Shown here in pieces: positions 27,957 through 38,241 of a stretch of DNA of 64,000 nucleotides. The stretch comes from Nocardioides ochotonae. GTDB lineage: Bacteria; Actinomycetota; Actinomycetes; Propionibacteriales; Nocardioidaceae. The stretch spans positions 434,001 to 498,000 of the forward strand of contig NZ_CP061769.1 of NCBI RefSeq assembly GCF_011420305.2. Direction: 5' to 3'. Made by a program: the position numbers and the translations under genes. Within the stretch, counting starts at the first letter, position 1; the number at the start of each line of letters is the position of its first letter. Under the pieces are notes generated by a model. It was not told where the DNA came from. It searched no databases and saw only the letters and a list, made by a program, of their open reading frames with translations.

Positions 27957-29296
27957 TGCTCGGCACCGACATCTCCAGCGAGATCCCCAGCGACATCGGG
28001 CTGGGCGCCTTCGGCGCCGACCCGTGGTGGGTCATCACGATCAAGGCCGTGCTGATCTTCGTGGTGCTGGTCCTGCTGACGCTGTTCAACATCTGGTGGG
28101 AGCGCCGGGTCGTGGCCCGGATGCAGCACCGCATCGGCCCCAACGTCAACGGTCCCTTCGGCCTGCTCCAGTCGCTCGCCGACGGCGCCAAGCTGATGTT
28201 CAAGGAGGACCTGATCCCGGCGGCCGCCGACAAGGTGGTCTTCCTGATCGCCCCGGTGATCGCCGCGGTCGCGGCGTTCGCGACCTTCTCCGTGGTGCCG
28301 TTCGGGCCCGAGGTCACGATCCCGTTCACCGACACCGTCACCCCGCTGCAGCTCACCGACATGCCGGTCGCGGTGCTCTTCGTGCTCGCGATGGCCTCGA
28401 TCGGCATCTACGGCATCGTGCTCGGCGGCTGGTCCAGCGGCTCGACGTACTCGCTGCTCGGCGGGCTGCGCTCGAGCGCGCAGATGATCTCCTACGAGGT
28501 GGCGATGGGCCTCGCGCTGGTCGCGGTGTTCCTCTACGCCGGGTCGATGTCGACCTCGGAGATCGTCGCCGCCCAGGACGACCTGTGGTTCGGCCTGGTG
28601 CTGCTGCCGTCGTTCGTGATCTACATGATCTCGATGGTCGGTGAGACCAACCGGGCGCCGTTCGACCTCCCCGAGGCCGAGGGCGAGCTGGTCGGCGGCT
28701 TCCACACCGAGTACTCCTCGATCAAGTTCGCGCTGTTCTTCCTCGCCGAGTACATCAACATGGCCACGGTCTCGGCGCTGGCCACGACGCTGTTCCTCGG
28801 CGGCTGGCACGCGCCGTTCTGGATCGACGAGCTCTACGCCGGCTTCAACGAGGGCTGGTGGCCGGTGCTCTGGTTCTTCGGCAAGGTGCTGTTCTTCATC
28901 TTCCTGTTCATCTGGCTGCGCGGCTCGCTGCCGCGGCTGCGCTACGACCAGTTCATGGCGTTCGGCTGGAAGCGTCTGATCCCGGCCGCACTGCTGTGGA
29001 CGGTCGCCGTCGCCACCGTCCGTGCGCTGGAGGACCGTATCGACCTGCGCTGGGCGGCGATCGGCGCCGGCGTGCTGCTGGTGCTGTCGCTGGCGCTCTT
29101 CTTCTTCGGCGAGGACGAGGAGGAGGAGGCCGGCCAGGCCCCCGCCGCCACGCCCCCGCGGGCCGGGGCCTTCCCGGTCCCGCCGATGCCGGCGGGCGGC
29201 GCCGTCCGCGGCGCGGCCAGCCCCCTGACCTTCGACCAGCGATCCACCGTCCCGGCCGGCGAACCCGGCGCGGCCGGACAAGGAGGCACAGCCTGA
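27953..29296 (+). CDS. nuoH: NADH-quinone oxidoreductase subunit H
   Basis: Membrane subunit joining the peripheral and membrane arms and lining the quinone entrance. 447 residues with about eight to nine helices. Conserved blocks are [44 protein letters not shown] and [14 protein letters not shown] hydrophilic C-terminal extension of about 60 residues begins after [10 protein letters not shown] and is Pro/Ala/Gly-rich; it is absent from shorter NuoH proteins and probably lies in the cytoplasm. The stop overlaps the nuoI ATG by one base. Confidence 0.96.
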   Translation: MMLGTDISSEIPSDIGLGAFGADPWWVITIKAVLIFVVLVLLTLFNIWWERRVVARMQHRIGPNVNGPFGLLQSLADGAKLMFKEDLIPAAADKVVFLIAPVIAAVAAFATFSVVPFGPEVTIPFTDTVTPLQLTDMPVAVLFVLAMASIGIYGIVLGGWSSGSTYSLLGGLRSSAQMISYEVAMGLALVAVFLYAGSMSTSEIVAAQDDLWFGLVLLPSFVIYMISMVGETNRAPFDLPEAEGELVGGFHTEYSSIKFALFFLAEYINMATVSALATTLFLGGWHAPFWIDELYAGFNEGWWPVLWFFGKVLFFIFLFIWLRGSLPRLRYDQFMAFGWKRLIPAALLWTVAVATVRALEDRIDLRWAAIGAGVLLVLSLALFFFGEDEEEEAGQAPAATPPRAGAFPVPPMPAGGAVRGAASPLTFDQRSTVPAGEPGAAGQGGTA

Positions 29297-29859
29297 TGGC
29301 CACGCTCAAGGAGCAGTTCTGGGACCCGGTCGCCGGGTTCGGAGTCACCTTCCGCACGATGTTCAAGAAGGTCGTCACCGAGCAGTACCCCTTCGAGAAG
29401 CAGCCCACGGCCCCGCGCTTCCACGGCCGGCACCAGCTCAACCGCTGGCCCGACGGCCTGGAGAAGTGCATCGGTTGCGAGCTGTGCGCGTGGGCCTGCC
29501 CGGCCGACGCGATCTACGTCGAGGGCGGCTCCAACACCGAGGCCGAGCGCTACAGCCCCGGCGAGCGCTACGGCCGCGTCTACCAGATCAACTACCTGCG
29601 CTGCATCCTGTGCGGGCTGTGCATCGAGGCATGCCCGACCCGCGCGCTGACGATGACCAACGAGTACGAGCTGGCCGACGACAACCGCGCGGACCTGATC
29701 TATGAGAAGTCCGACCTGCTGGCGCCGCTGCTGCCCGGCATGGAGCAGCCGCCGCACCCGATGCTGCTCGGCGACGACGAGGGCGACTACTACCGGGGCA
29801 CGTTCGCCGCGCGCGTCTCCACCGCCGAGGCCGCACCCCGTGGGGAGGGCACCGCATGA
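29296..29859 (+). CDS. nuoI: NADH-quinone oxidoreductase subunit I
   Basis: Ferredoxin-like subunit with two [4Fe-4S] clusters (N6a and N6b) relaying electrons to NuoB. 187 residues. The two cluster motifs are [17 protein letters not shown] and [17 protein letters not shown]. It is preceded by AAGGAGG inside the nuoH tail and starts at the ATG at 29296. The C-terminal 40 residues are variable. The end overlaps nuoJ by four bases. Confidence 0.97.
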   Translation: MATLKEQFWDPVAGFGVTFRTMFKKVVTEQYPFEKQPTAPRFHGRHQLNRWPDGLEKCIGCELCAWACPADAIYVEGGSNTEAERYSPGERYGRVYQINYLRCILCGLCIEACPTRALTMTNEYELADDNRADLIYEKSDLLAPLLPGMEQPPHPMLLGDDEGDYYRGTFAARVSTAEAAPRGEGTA

Positions 29860-30656
29860 CCGCGTTCTGGATCCTCGCCCCGGTGATGGTGGCCGCGGCC
29901 ACCGCGATCCTCTTCGTGCGCAAGGCGGTGCACGCGGCGCTCCTGCTGGCCGTGGTGATGATCAGCCTCGCGGTGCTCTACGCGGTGCTCGAGGCGCCGT
30001 TCCTCTTCGCGGTGCAGATCATCGTCTACACCGGCGCGATCATGATGCTGTTCCTCTTCGTGCTGATGCTGGTCGGCGTCGACGCCTCCGACTCGGTGGT
30101 GGAGACGATCCCCGGGCAGCGGGTCACCGCCGGCGTGTTCGGCGTCCTGTTCGGCGTGCTGCTCCTGATCGGGATCTCCCAGATCTCCCTGGGCACCGTC
30201 GTCGGTCTCGAGGCGGCCAACAGCGGTGGCAACATCCAGGGCATCGCCAACGTGCTGTTCTCCCGCTACGTCTTCGCCTTCGAGGTGACCAGCGCGCTGC
30301 TGATCACCGCGGCGATGGGCGCGATGGTCCTCGCGCACCGCGAGCGGCTCACCCCCAAGCAGACCCAGGCCGACCGGGCCGCGCAGCGGCTGCGTGAGTA
30401 CGCCGAGACCGGCGCGCCCCTCGGGCCGCTGCCGGCGCCCGGCGTCTACGCCCGCCACAACGCGGTCGACACCCCCGCCCTGCTGCCGGACGGCTCGCCG
30501 CTGGCCTCGTCGGTCTCCCGGGTGCTCGTCGCCCGGGGCGTGGTGCGCTCGGCGCCGGACCTGGCCGACGACATCGAGGAGGTCCAGCGCTCGCTCGGCG
30601 TCCCCGCCGCCGGCCCGGGACCCGCGCCCGCCACGACCGAGGAGGAGCAGGCGTGA
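29856..30656 (+). CDS. nuoJ: NADH-quinone oxidoreductase subunit J
   Basis: Membrane-arm subunit. 266 residues, of which about the first 165 hold five helices with the block [21 protein letters not shown] containing the pi-bulge helix region. The remaining hundred residues are hydrophilic and Pro/Ala-rich, a cytoplasmic extension often seen in actinobacterial NuoJ. It overlaps nuoI and nuoK by four bases each. Confidence 0.95.
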   Translation: MTAFWILAPVMVAAATAILFVRKAVHAALLLAVVMISLAVLYAVLEAPFLFAVQIIVYTGAIMMLFLFVLMLVGVDASDSVVETIPGQRVTAGVFGVLFGVLLLIGISQISLGTVVGLEAANSGGNIQGIANVLFSRYVFAFEVTSALLITAAMGAMVLAHRERLTPKQTQADRAAQRLREYAETGAPLGPLPAPGVYARHNAVDTPALLPDGSPLASSVSRVLVARGVVRSAPDLADDIEEVQRSLGVPAAGPGPAPATTEEEQA

Positions 30657-30955
30657 ACGACCCGGTTCCGTTCATCGCGCTCTCCGCGATCCTCTTCACG
30701 ATCGGTGCCGTCGGCGTGCTGGTGCGCCGCAACGCGATCGTCGTCTTCATGTGCGTCGAGCTGATGCTCAACGCGTGCAACCTGGCGCTGGTCACCTTCG
30801 CCAAGCAGCACGGCAACCTCGACGGCCAGATCGCCGCGTTCTTCGTGATGGTCGTCGCCGCCGCTGAGGTGGTGGTCGGGCTCGCGATCATCATGACCAT
30901 CTTCCGGACCCGTCGCTCGGCCTCGGTCGACGACGCGAGCCTGCTGAAGTACTAG
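30653..30955 (+). CDS. nuoK: NADH-quinone oxidoreductase subunit K
   Basis: Smallest antiporter-like subunit. 100 residues with three helices. The conserved Glu in [17 protein letters not shown] (second helix) is the expected proton-path residue, and [13 protein letters not shown] holds the third-helix Glu. GTG start within the nuoJ stop overlap. Twelve bases separate it from nuoL. Confidence 0.96.
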   Translation: MNDPVPFIALSAILFTIGAVGVLVRRNAIVVFMCVELMLNACNLALVTFAKQHGNLDGQIAAFFVMVVAAAEVVVGLAIIMTIFRTRRSASVDDASLLKY

Positions 30956-30967
30956 GAGCCCGCCTCG

Positions 30968-32890
30968 ATGTATGCCCTCGCAGAGAGCGTCCCCTTGGTC
31001 GACCCGGCCGCGGCGGACGGCGTCCAGTCGCTGATCTGGCTGGTCGTCGCGCTGCCGCTGGCCGGCGCCGTCGTCCTGTTGCTCGGCGGCCGCGCCACCG
31101 ACCGCTGGGGCCACTGGCTCGGCACCGCGACCATCACCGGCTCCTTCGTGATGAGCGTGGTGCTCTTCATCGACCTGCTGGGCCGTCCCGACGACGACCG
31201 GCAGGTGGTCCGCCACCTCTACGACTGGATCCAGGTCGGCGGCCTGGACGTCGGGATGGACCTCCTCTACGACCCGCTGTCGGCGCTGTTCCTGCTGCTG
31301 ATCACCGGCGTCGGCGCGCTGATCCACGTGTACTCGATCGGCTACATGAGCCACGACCCGCGGCGCCGGCGCTTCTTCGCCTACCTCAACCTGTTCGTCG
31401 CGGCCATGCTCGTGCTGGTCCTGGCGGAGAACTACCTGGTGCTGTTCCTCGGCTGGGAGGGTGTGGGCCTCGCGTCGTACCTGCTGATCGGCTTCTGGCA
31501 GCACAAGCCCAGTGCGGCCGCGGCGGCGAAGAAGGCGTTCGTCATCAACCGCGTCGGCGACATCGGCATGGCCCTGGCGATCGCGCTGCTCTTCGTCACC
31601 TTCGGCACCACCAGCTTCAGCGGCGTGAGTGCCCTGGCCGGCGGCGCGTCGCAGTCGACGCTCACCGCGATCGGGCTGCTGCTCCTGCTCGCCGCGTGCG
31701 GCAAGTCCGCCCAGGTGCCGCTCCAGGCCTGGCTGCTGGACGCGATGGAGGGCCCGACCCCGGTCTCGGCCCTGATCCACGCCGCGACCATGGTCACCGC
31801 AGGCGTCTACCTGGTGGTCCGCTCCAACTTCGTCTTCGAGCGCGCTCCCGACGCCCAGACCGCGGTCGTCGTGGTCGCCGTGGTCACGCTCCTGTGGGGC
31901 GCGATCATCGGTTGCGCCAAGGACGACATCAAGAAGGTGCTGGCCGGCTCGACGATGAGCCAGATCGGCTACATGATGCTCGGCGCCGGGCTCGGCGTCG
32001 CGGGCTACGCCTTCGCGATCTTCCACCTGCTCGCCCACGGCTTCTTCAAGGCCAACATGTTCCTCGGCGCCGGCTCGGTCATGCACGGCATGAACGACGA
32101 GGTCGACATGCGCCGCTACGGCGCCCTGCGCCACGCGATGCCGATCACCTTCCTCACCTTCTCGATGGGCTACCTGGCGATCATCGGCTTCCCAGGCTTC
32201 TCCGGCTTCTGGTCCAAGGACAAGCTGATCGAGACCGCGCTCGCCGACAGCTGGCTGGTCGGGCTGCTCGCCCTCCTCGGCGCCGGCATCACCGCCTTCT
32301 ACATGACCCGGCTGATGCTGCTCACCTTCTTCACCTCCAAGCGCTGGCGCGACGACGCGCACCCCCACGAGTCGCCCGCGGTGATGACCGTGCCGCTGAT
32401 CGTGCTGGCCGCGCTCTCGGTCCTCGGTGGCGTGCTGCTGCTCGGAGACTGGATCGTCGACTGGCTCGCGCCGGTGGTGGGCACCGCCGAGCACCACGAG
32501 CCGCCGATCCCGGTGCTGGCGGTGACCGCGCTGGCGGTCGCCGTCGTCGCGGTCGGCGTCGCCCTCGCCTGGTTCCTCGTCGGTCGCCACGAGGTGCCGG
32601 TGACCCCGCCGCAGCGGGTCTCGCTCGCCACCCGGGCGGCCCGCGCCGACCTGTACGGCGACGTCGTCAACGACGCCCTCGTGGTCCGCCCCGGCGCCGC
32701 GCTGGCCCGTGGCCTCACCACGTCCGACCGCCGCGTCGTCGACGGCTTCTTCACCGGGATCGCGGCGGGGGTCGGTGGCCTCGGCCGCGGGCTCCGGCGG
32801 GCCCAGAACGGCTACGTCCGCTCCTATGCCCTGTCCGTGCTCGGCGGCGGCCTGCTGGTCGTCCTGGCCCTCCTGGCGGTGACGATCTGA
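30968..32890 (+). CDS. nuoL: NADH-quinone oxidoreductase subunit L
   Basis: Distal proton-pumping subunit with the long lateral helix. 640 residues and about fifteen or sixteen membrane segments. Core motifs are [50 protein letters not shown] and [17 protein letters not shown], with broken-helix Lys and His residues in place. A GGAGCC run precedes the ATG at 30968. The stop overlaps the nuoM ATG. Confidence 0.97.
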   Translation: MYALAESVPLVDPAAADGVQSLIWLVVALPLAGAVVLLLGGRATDRWGHWLGTATITGSFVMSVVLFIDLLGRPDDDRQVVRHLYDWIQVGGLDVGMDLLYDPLSALFLLLITGVGALIHVYSIGYMSHDPRRRRFFAYLNLFVAAMLVLVLAENYLVLFLGWEGVGLASYLLIGFWQHKPSAAAAAKKAFVINRVGDIGMALAIALLFVTFGTTSFSGVSALAGGASQSTLTAIGLLLLLAACGKSAQVPLQAWLLDAMEGPTPVSALIHAATMVTAGVYLVVRSNFVFERAPDAQTAVVVVAVVTLLWGAIIGCAKDDIKKVLAGSTMSQIGYMMLGAGLGVAGYAFAIFHLLAHGFFKANMFLGAGSVMHGMNDEVDMRRYGALRHAMPITFLTFSMGYLAIIGFPGFSGFWSKDKLIETALADSWLVGLLALLGAGITAFYMTRLMLLTFFTSKRWRDDAHPHESPAVMTVPLIVLAALSVLGGVLLLGDWIVDWLAPVVGTAEHHEPPIPVLAVTALAVAVVAVGVALAWFLVGRHEVPVTPPQRVSLATRAARADLYGDVVNDALVVRPGAALARGLTTSDRRVVDGFFTGIAAGVGGLGRGLRRAQNGYVRSYALSVLGGGLLVVLALLAVTI

Positions 32891-34548
32891 TGTCCGACCT
32901 TCCCTGGCTCACCGTCCTCTTCGCGGTCCCGCTGCTCGGCGCGCTCGTGGTGGCGTTCCTGCCGCGCTCCTCCGCGACCCTGCTCAAGCAGGTCGGCATC
33001 GGCGTCGCGCTGCTGAGCGCTGCCGTGGCCGTGGCGATCGCCGCCCAGTTCGACGCCGACGGCGGCATGCAGCTCACCGAGACCCACACCTGGATCGAGG
33101 CCTTCGGCGTCCACTACGCCCTCGGCATCGACGGGCTCGGCCTGCTGCTGGTGCTGCTCACCGTGGTGCTCGTCCCGGTGGTCCTCCTCGGCGCCTGGGA
33201 CGACGGGGCGGAGAACCCCCGCGCCTTCGTCGCCTGGACGCTGGCCCTCGAGGGCCTCTCCCTGGCGGTCTTCACCGCCACCGACGTGTTCTTGTTCTAC
33301 GTCGTCTTCGAGGCCACGCTCATCCCCGCCTACTTCCTGATCGGCGGTTTCGGCAAGGTCGGCCGCTCGGCGGCTGCGGTGAAGTTCCTGATGTTCCAGC
33401 TGGTCGGCGGCCTGGTGCTGCTCGCCGCGGTCATCGGCCTCTACGTCGTGTCGGCCGACGCCGGCACCCCGTCGTACCTCCTGAGCGACCTGATGGCGCT
33501 GGACATCGACACCACCGCCGGACGCTGGCTGTTCGCCGGGTTCTTCATCGCCTTCGCGATCAAGGCGCCGCTGTTCCCGGTGCACACCTGGCTGGCCGAC
33601 ACCACCGAGAAGGCGACCCCGGGCACCTCGATCCTGCTGGTCTGCGTGCTCGACAAGATCGGCACCTTCGGGATGCTGCGCTTCTGCCTCGGCATCTTCC
33701 CCGAGGCCTCGCAGTGGGCGACCCCGCTGGTCGTCGTGCTGGCGCTGATCTCGATCGTCTACGGCGCGCTGGTGGCCATCGGGCAGGACGACATCCTGCG
33801 CCTGATCGGCCTGACCTCGCTGAGCCACTTCGGCTTCATCACCCTGGGCATCTTCGCGATGAGCACCCTGGGCGGCAGCGGTGCGGTGCTCTACATGGTC
33901 AACCACGGCCTCGGCACCGCCGCGCTGTTCCTGGTGGCCGGCTACCTGATCCGGCGCCGCGGAACCACGCTGATCAGCGAGATGGGCGGCTACGAGCGCA
34001 CCATGCCGGTGCTCGCCGGGCTCTTCCTCATCGCGGGTCTCGCGACCCTGAGCCTGCCCGGCCTGAGCCCGTTCGTCTCGGAGTTCCTGGTCATCGTGGC
34101 CGCGTTCGACTACCACTGGCTCGCCGGTGCGGTGGCCGTGACCGGCATCGTGCTCGCGGCGATCTACGTGCTGTGGGCCTACCAGCGGATCATGACCGGC
34201 CCGGGCCGCCCGGAGGTCGAGGCGACCGCAGGGGAGCCGATCGGGGAGCCGGGCACCCCCGTGGCCGTCGGCGCACCGGCCGGCGCTCCCGCGCCCGGCA
34301 CCGCCCCGTCGGTCGCAACGCGCGCCCCGACGGACACCCTCACCACCCGCGACCTCAGCGTCCGCGAGGTCGTCGCCGCCGCACCGCTGGTCGTGGGCCT
34401 GGTGCTGTTCGGCTTCTGGCCGATGCCGATGCTCGACGTCAGCAACCCGACCGTCGAGTCCCTGCTCAGCCACGTCGGGGTCAGTGACGACCCGCCGGAG
34501 GTCGACGAGAGCACCGCCATTGTCGGCGAGACCGAGGAAGGCCACTGA
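32890..34548 (+). CDS. nuoM: NADH-quinone oxidoreductase subunit M
   Basis: Antiporter-like proton-pumping subunit. 552 residues with about fourteen helices. Conserved blocks are VVFEATLIPAYFLIGGFG with the key Glu in its fifth helix, and IKAPLFPVHTWLADTTEKATPGTSILL. A hydrophilic insertion of about 55 residues rich in Gly/Ala/Pro lies between the last two helices (near 435-490), unlike the compact loop of many NuoM proteins. It shares one base with both neighbours. Confidence 0.96.
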   Translation: MSDLPWLTVLFAVPLLGALVVAFLPRSSATLLKQVGIGVALLSAAVAVAIAAQFDADGGMQLTETHTWIEAFGVHYALGIDGLGLLLVLLTVVLVPVVLLGAWDDGAENPRAFVAWTLALEGLSLAVFTATDVFLFYVVFEATLIPAYFLIGGFGKVGRSAAAVKFLMFQLVGGLVLLAAVIGLYVVSADAGTPSYLLSDLMALDIDTTAGRWLFAGFFIAFAIKAPLFPVHTWLADTTEKATPGTSILLVCVLDKIGTFGMLRFCLGIFPEASQWATPLVVVLALISIVYGALVAIGQDDILRLIGLTSLSHFGFITLGIFAMSTLGGSGAVLYMVNHGLGTAALFLVAGYLIRRRGTTLISEMGGYERTMPVLAGLFLIAGLATLSLPGLSPFVSEFLVIVAAFDYHWLAGAVAVTGIVLAAIYVLWAYQRIMTGPGRPEVEATAGEPIGEPGTPVAVGAPAGAPAPGTAPSVATRAPTDTLTTRDLSVREVVAAAPLVVGLVLFGFWPMPMLDVSNPTVESLLSHVGVSDDPPEVDESTAIVGETEEGH

Positions 34549-36137
34549 TGGAGTTCGTCAAGCCCACCATCGAGTACGCCGAGCTGGCGCCGCTGCTGAT
34601 CGTCTTCGCCGTGGCCGTCGTCGGCGTCCTCGTGGAGGCGTTCGCGCCGCGCCCGCTGCGCCGCCCGATCCAGCTCACCCTGTCCGGTGTCGGACTGATC
34701 GCGGCGTTCGCCGCCACGGTGTGGGTCGCCACGCGGCTCGACGTGATCGCCGACGGCGCCGCGCGCGGCCTGGTCGCCGCCGGTGGCACGGTCGTGGTCG
34801 ACGGCCCCAGCGTCTTCCTGTGGGGCCTGATCCTGGTGTTCGCGGCCGGAGGGCTGATGCTCTTCTCCGAGCGCCGCCTGGAGGGTGGGCTGTCCGCCTT
34901 CGCCGGCCAGGCCGCGGCGCTGCCCGGCACCGAGGCCGAGCGGCGCGCGTCCAACCAGGGCCTGGACCACACCGAGGTCTACCCGCTGATGATGTTCGCC
35001 ATCGGCGGCATGATGCTCTTCCCCGCCTCCGGCGACCTGCTGACGATGTTCATCGCCCTCGAGGTGCTCTCGCTGCCGCTGTACCTGCTCTGCGGGCTGG
35101 CGCGCCGTCGCCGCCTGCTGAGCCAGGAGGCCGCGCTGAAGTACTTCCTGCTCGGCGCGTTCTCCTCGGCGTTCTTCCTCTACGGCGTGGCCCTGACCTA
35201 CGGCTACGCCGGGTCGATGCAGCTGGAGCGGATCGCCGAGGCGGTCCGCAACGGCGGCGGCAGCTCCGCGCTGCTGCTCATCGGCATCGGGATGCTGGCC
35301 GTCGGCCTGCTGTTCAAGGTCGGCGCCGCGCCGTTCCACGCCTGGACCCCCGACGTCTACCAGGGTGCGCCCACCGCCGTCACCGCGTTCATGGCCGCGT
35401 GCACCAAGATCGCGGCCTTCGGCGCCCTGATGCGCCTCTTCCACGTCGCCTTCGGCGCCAACCGGTGGGACTGGCAGCCGATGCTGTGGGTGGTCGCGAT
35501 CCTCACCATGCTGGTCGGCGCCGTGCTCGCCGTCGCCCAGCGCGACGTGAAGCGGATGCTCGCCTACTCCTCGATCGCGCACACCGGCTTCCTGCTCACC
35601 GGCGTGCTCGGGGTGCAGGCCACCTCCGACCTCGCGGTCGGCGAGGTCACCTCGCTCCAGGCGGTGCTGTTCTACCTGGCGACGTACGGCTTCGCGATGG
35701 TCGCGGCCTTCGGCATCGTCACGCTGGTGCGCGACGCCGGCGGCGAGGCGACGTCGTTCGAGCGGTGGGCAGGCCTCGGCCGGCGCTCGCCGCTGGTCGC
35801 CGGCTGCTTCGCGCTGCTGCTGCTCTCGATGGCCGGCATCCCGCTGACCGCCGGCTTCGTCGGCAAGTGGGCGGTGTTCACCGTGGCCATGTCGGCGGGT
35901 GCCTGGCCGGTCGTCGCGGTGGCCATCGCCGCCAGCGCGATCGCGATCTTCTTCTACGTCCGCCAGATCCGGCTGATGTTCTTCACCGAGCCGCAGGGCG
36001 AGGTCGCCAGCGTGGTGACCCCGTCGCTGGCGACCTCCGCGGTGATCGCCATCGGGGTGGTCGGGACGCTCGTCCTGGGTCTGGTGCCCGGCCCCGTGCT
36101 CGATCTCGCGGCCCATGCGGGACAATTCCTCAGGTGA
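34548..36137 (+). CDS. nuoN: NADH-quinone oxidoreductase subunit N
   Basis: Third antiporter-like subunit, next to NuoK and NuoM in the complex. 529 residues and about fourteen helices. Visible motifs are MFIALEVLSLPLYLLCGLARRR with the proton-path Glu, FKVGAAPFHAWTPDVYQGAPTAVTAFMA, and KRMLAYSSIAHTGFLLTG. It is the last nuo gene; its stop overlaps the GTG of the polyprenyl synthase, so that gene is probably cotranscribed. Confidence 0.97.
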   Translation: MEFVKPTIEYAELAPLLIVFAVAVVGVLVEAFAPRPLRRPIQLTLSGVGLIAAFAATVWVATRLDVIADGAARGLVAAGGTVVVDGPSVFLWGLILVFAAGGLMLFSERRLEGGLSAFAGQAAALPGTEAERRASNQGLDHTEVYPLMMFAIGGMMLFPASGDLLTMFIALEVLSLPLYLLCGLARRRRLLSQEAALKYFLLGAFSSAFFLYGVALTYGYAGSMQLERIAEAVRNGGGSSALLLIGIGMLAVGLLFKVGAAPFHAWTPDVYQGAPTAVTAFMAACTKIAAFGALMRLFHVAFGANRWDWQPMLWVVAILTMLVGAVLAVAQRDVKRMLAYSSIAHTGFLLTGVLGVQATSDLAVGEVTSLQAVLFYLATYGFAMVAAFGIVTLVRDAGGEATSFERWAGLGRRSPLVAGCFALLLLSMAGIPLTAGFVGKWAVFTVAMSAGAWPVVAVAIAASAIAIFFYVRQIRLMFFTEPQGEVASVVTPSLATSAVIAIGVVGTLVLGLVPGPVLDLAAHAGQFLR

Positions 36138-37129
36138 GCTCCACACTGGCCCTGCCCGTCACCGATCCGGCCCTGGAAGCGCGCCTGCGCGAACGCCTCG
36201 CCGTCGTCGAGAAGGCCCTCTACGCACACGTCCAGAGCCGCTACCCCTACGTCACGGAGGCGGCCAGCCACCTCCTCGACGCGGGCGGCAAGCGGTTCCG
36301 CCCCTTCCTCGTGCTGCTCGCGGCCGAGACCGGCCCGCGGCCTGCGGACGACGCCGTGGTCACCGCGGCCTGCATCGTGGAGATCACCCACGTCGGGTCG
36401 CTCTACCACGACGACGTCATGGACGAGGCGGCCCTGCGCCGCGGGGCCGACTCGGCCAACGCGCGCTGGGACAACCTGGTCGCGATCCTGACCGGTGACT
36501 TCCTGTTCGCGAAGTCCTCCGAGCTCACCGCCACGCTCGGCTCCGAGGCGGTGCGCATCCAGGCCGAGACCTTCACCCGCCTGGTGGAGGGCCAGATCCT
36601 CGAGACCGTCGCGCCGGGGCCCGACGAGGACCCGCTCGAGCACTACCTCGAGGTGGTCGCCGGCAAGACCGGCTCGCTGATCGCCACCTCCGCGCGCTAC
36701 GGCGCCCGCTTCGGCGGTGCCCCGCGCGAGGTCGAGGAGGCGCTCGCGGAGTACGGCGAGATCGTCGGCAGCGCCTTCCAGCTCTCCGACGACATCCTCG
36801 ACGTCGCCTCGGAGACCGCGGAGTCGGGCAAGACGCCCGGCACCGACCTGCGCGAGGGCGTGCCGACGCTGCCGGTGCTGATGGCCAAGGCCTCCACCGA
36901 CCCCGCCGACGCCCGCCTGCTCGAGCTCCTCGACGCCGACCTCAGCGACGACGCCCTGCACGCCGAGGCGCTGGAGCTGCTGCGCCGCCACCCGGCGATG
37001 GACCAGGCCCGTGCCTACGTCGTCGCGCGCGCCCAGGAGGCCAAGGCGCGCCTGGCAGCCGTCCCCGAGGGGCCGGTGCGCGACGCGCTCGAGGCGTTCG
37101 CCGACGCGGTCGCCATCCGCAGCACCTGA
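36134..37129 (+). CDS. Long-chain polyprenyl diphosphate synthase
   Basis: Trans-prenyltransferase building the isoprenoid tail, most likely for menaquinone. 331 residues. The first Asp-rich motif is HDDVMDEA (Asp93, Asp94, Asp97) and the second is FQLSDDILD; GGKRFRPFLVLL provides the diphosphate-binding Lys-Arg. The residues just before the first motif (VGSLYHDD) are small or aromatic but not enough to fix chain length. The GTG overlaps the nuoN stop by four bases. Heptaprenyl-, octaprenyl- or nonaprenyl-producing enzymes are all possible. Confidence 0.92.
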   Translation: MSSTLALPVTDPALEARLRERLAVVEKALYAHVQSRYPYVTEAASHLLDAGGKRFRPFLVLLAAETGPRPADDAVVTAACIVEITHVGSLYHDDVMDEAALRRGADSANARWDNLVAILTGDFLFAKSSELTATLGSEAVRIQAETFTRLVEGQILETVAPGPDEDPLEHYLEVVAGKTGSLIATSARYGARFGGAPREVEEALAEYGEIVGSAFQLSDDILDVASETAESGKTPGTDLREGVPTLPVLMAKASTDPADARLLELLDADLSDDALHAEALELLRRHPAMDQARAYVVARAQEAKARLAAVPEGPVRDALEAFADAVAIRST

Positions 37130-37181
37130 CCCCGACCGACTGACCCGGCGGCCCGGTCTCGGGGCGTCGGGTCTCGGGGTG

Positions 37182-38093
37182 TCAGGCCGCGGTGCTCGCG
37201 TCGACGGCCAGCCGCAGCTGACGCTGGCGGTGGCGCAGCGCCTCGACGGTGAACACCGCCAGCGCGAGCCAGACGAGGGCGAAGCCGGCCCAGCGCGCGG
37301 GCGGCATCTGCTCGCCGAAGATCAGCACGCCGCAGGCGAACTGCAGCACCGGCGTGAGGTACTGCAGCAGCCCCAGGGTCACCATCGGGATCCGGGTGGC
37401 GGCGGCGCCGAAGCACAGCAGCGGCACGGCGGTCACCACCCCGGCGCTCATGAAGAGCAGCACGTGGCCGATCCCGTGCTGGCCGAGCTGCGCGGTGCCG
37501 CCCACGCCGAGCACGACCAGGTACGCCGTCGCCAGGGGCGCCAGGAGGGCCGTCTCCACGGTGAGGCTCTCGATCGCGCCGACACCGACGGTCTTCTTGA
37601 TCAGTCCGTAGCTGCCGAACGAGAAGGCCAGCACCAGCGCGACGTACGGCGGGTGCCCGTAGTCCCAGGTCAGCACCGCCACCGCGGTCGCGGCGACCCC
37701 GATCGCGCCCCACTGAAGGGGGCGCAGCCGCTCCCCGAGGAGCATGACGCCCATCAGGACCGTCACGAGCGGGTTGATGAAGTAGCCCAGCGAGGCCTCG
37801 ACCACCCGGCCGTTGTTGACGCCCCAGATGTAGGTCACCCAGTTGACGCTGATCACGACCGCCGCGAGCCCCAGCAGCAGCGTGCTGCGCCGGTCGGCCA
37901 GCACCGCGCGCACGGCGCCCACGCGCCGCAGCACGAGCACGATCACGCCCATCGTGACCGCCGACCACACCACCCGGTGGGCCAGGATCTCCACGGCGCC
38001 CGCGGGCTCGAGCAGCGGGAAGTACAGCGGGAACGCGCCCCACATGAGGTACGCCGCGGCACCGAACAGCAGACCCCGACGATGCTCCAGCAC
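37182..38093 (-). CDS. rarD: EamA-family transporter RarD
   Basis: 303 residues with ten hydrophobic segments arranged as two EamA halves. It begins MLEHRRGLLFGAAAYLMWGAFPLYFPLLEPAGAVEILAHRVVWS, and this opening with an early Trp-Gly and HRVVWS is the RarD signature. Substrate is unknown; relatives were linked to chloramphenicol sensitivity in Pseudomonas. It lies downstream of korB on the same strand but is separated by a strong hairpin, so it has its own promoter. Confidence 0.9.
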   Translation of the reverse strand: MLEHRRGLLFGAAAYLMWGAFPLYFPLLEPAGAVEILAHRVVWSAVTMGVIVLVLRRVGAVRAVLADRRSTLLLGLAAVVISVNWVTYIWGVNNGRVVEASLGYFINPLVTVLMGVMLLGERLRPLQWGAIGVAATAVAVLTWDYGHPPYVALVLAFSFGSYGLIKKTVGVGAIESLTVETALLAPLATAYLVVLGVGGTAQLGQHGIGHVLLFMSAGVVTAVPLLCFGAAATRIPMVTLGLLQYLTPVLQFACGVLIFGEQMPPARWAGFALVWLALAVFTVEALRHRQRQLRLAVDASTAA

Positions 38094-38186
38094 CCGAGCA
38101 GGATAGGCGGCGGCTACGTGTCGTCGTCAGGCGTCCCACGGGGGGCGTGGCGGACGACGGGGACAGCGCGGTGCCCGGACGCACCA

Positions 38187-38212
38187 GGGCCCCCGCCGAT
38201 CGGCGGGGGCCC
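38187..38212. terminator. Terminator after korB
   Basis: Perfect 13-bp palindromic arms (GGGCCCCCGCCGA and its complement) extended by a further CACC/GGTG pairing. It lies 30 bases beyond the korB stop on the minus strand. Confidence 0.78.
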
Positions 38213-38241
38213 CGGTGGTCGTGCTGTTGCTCAGACGGTGC

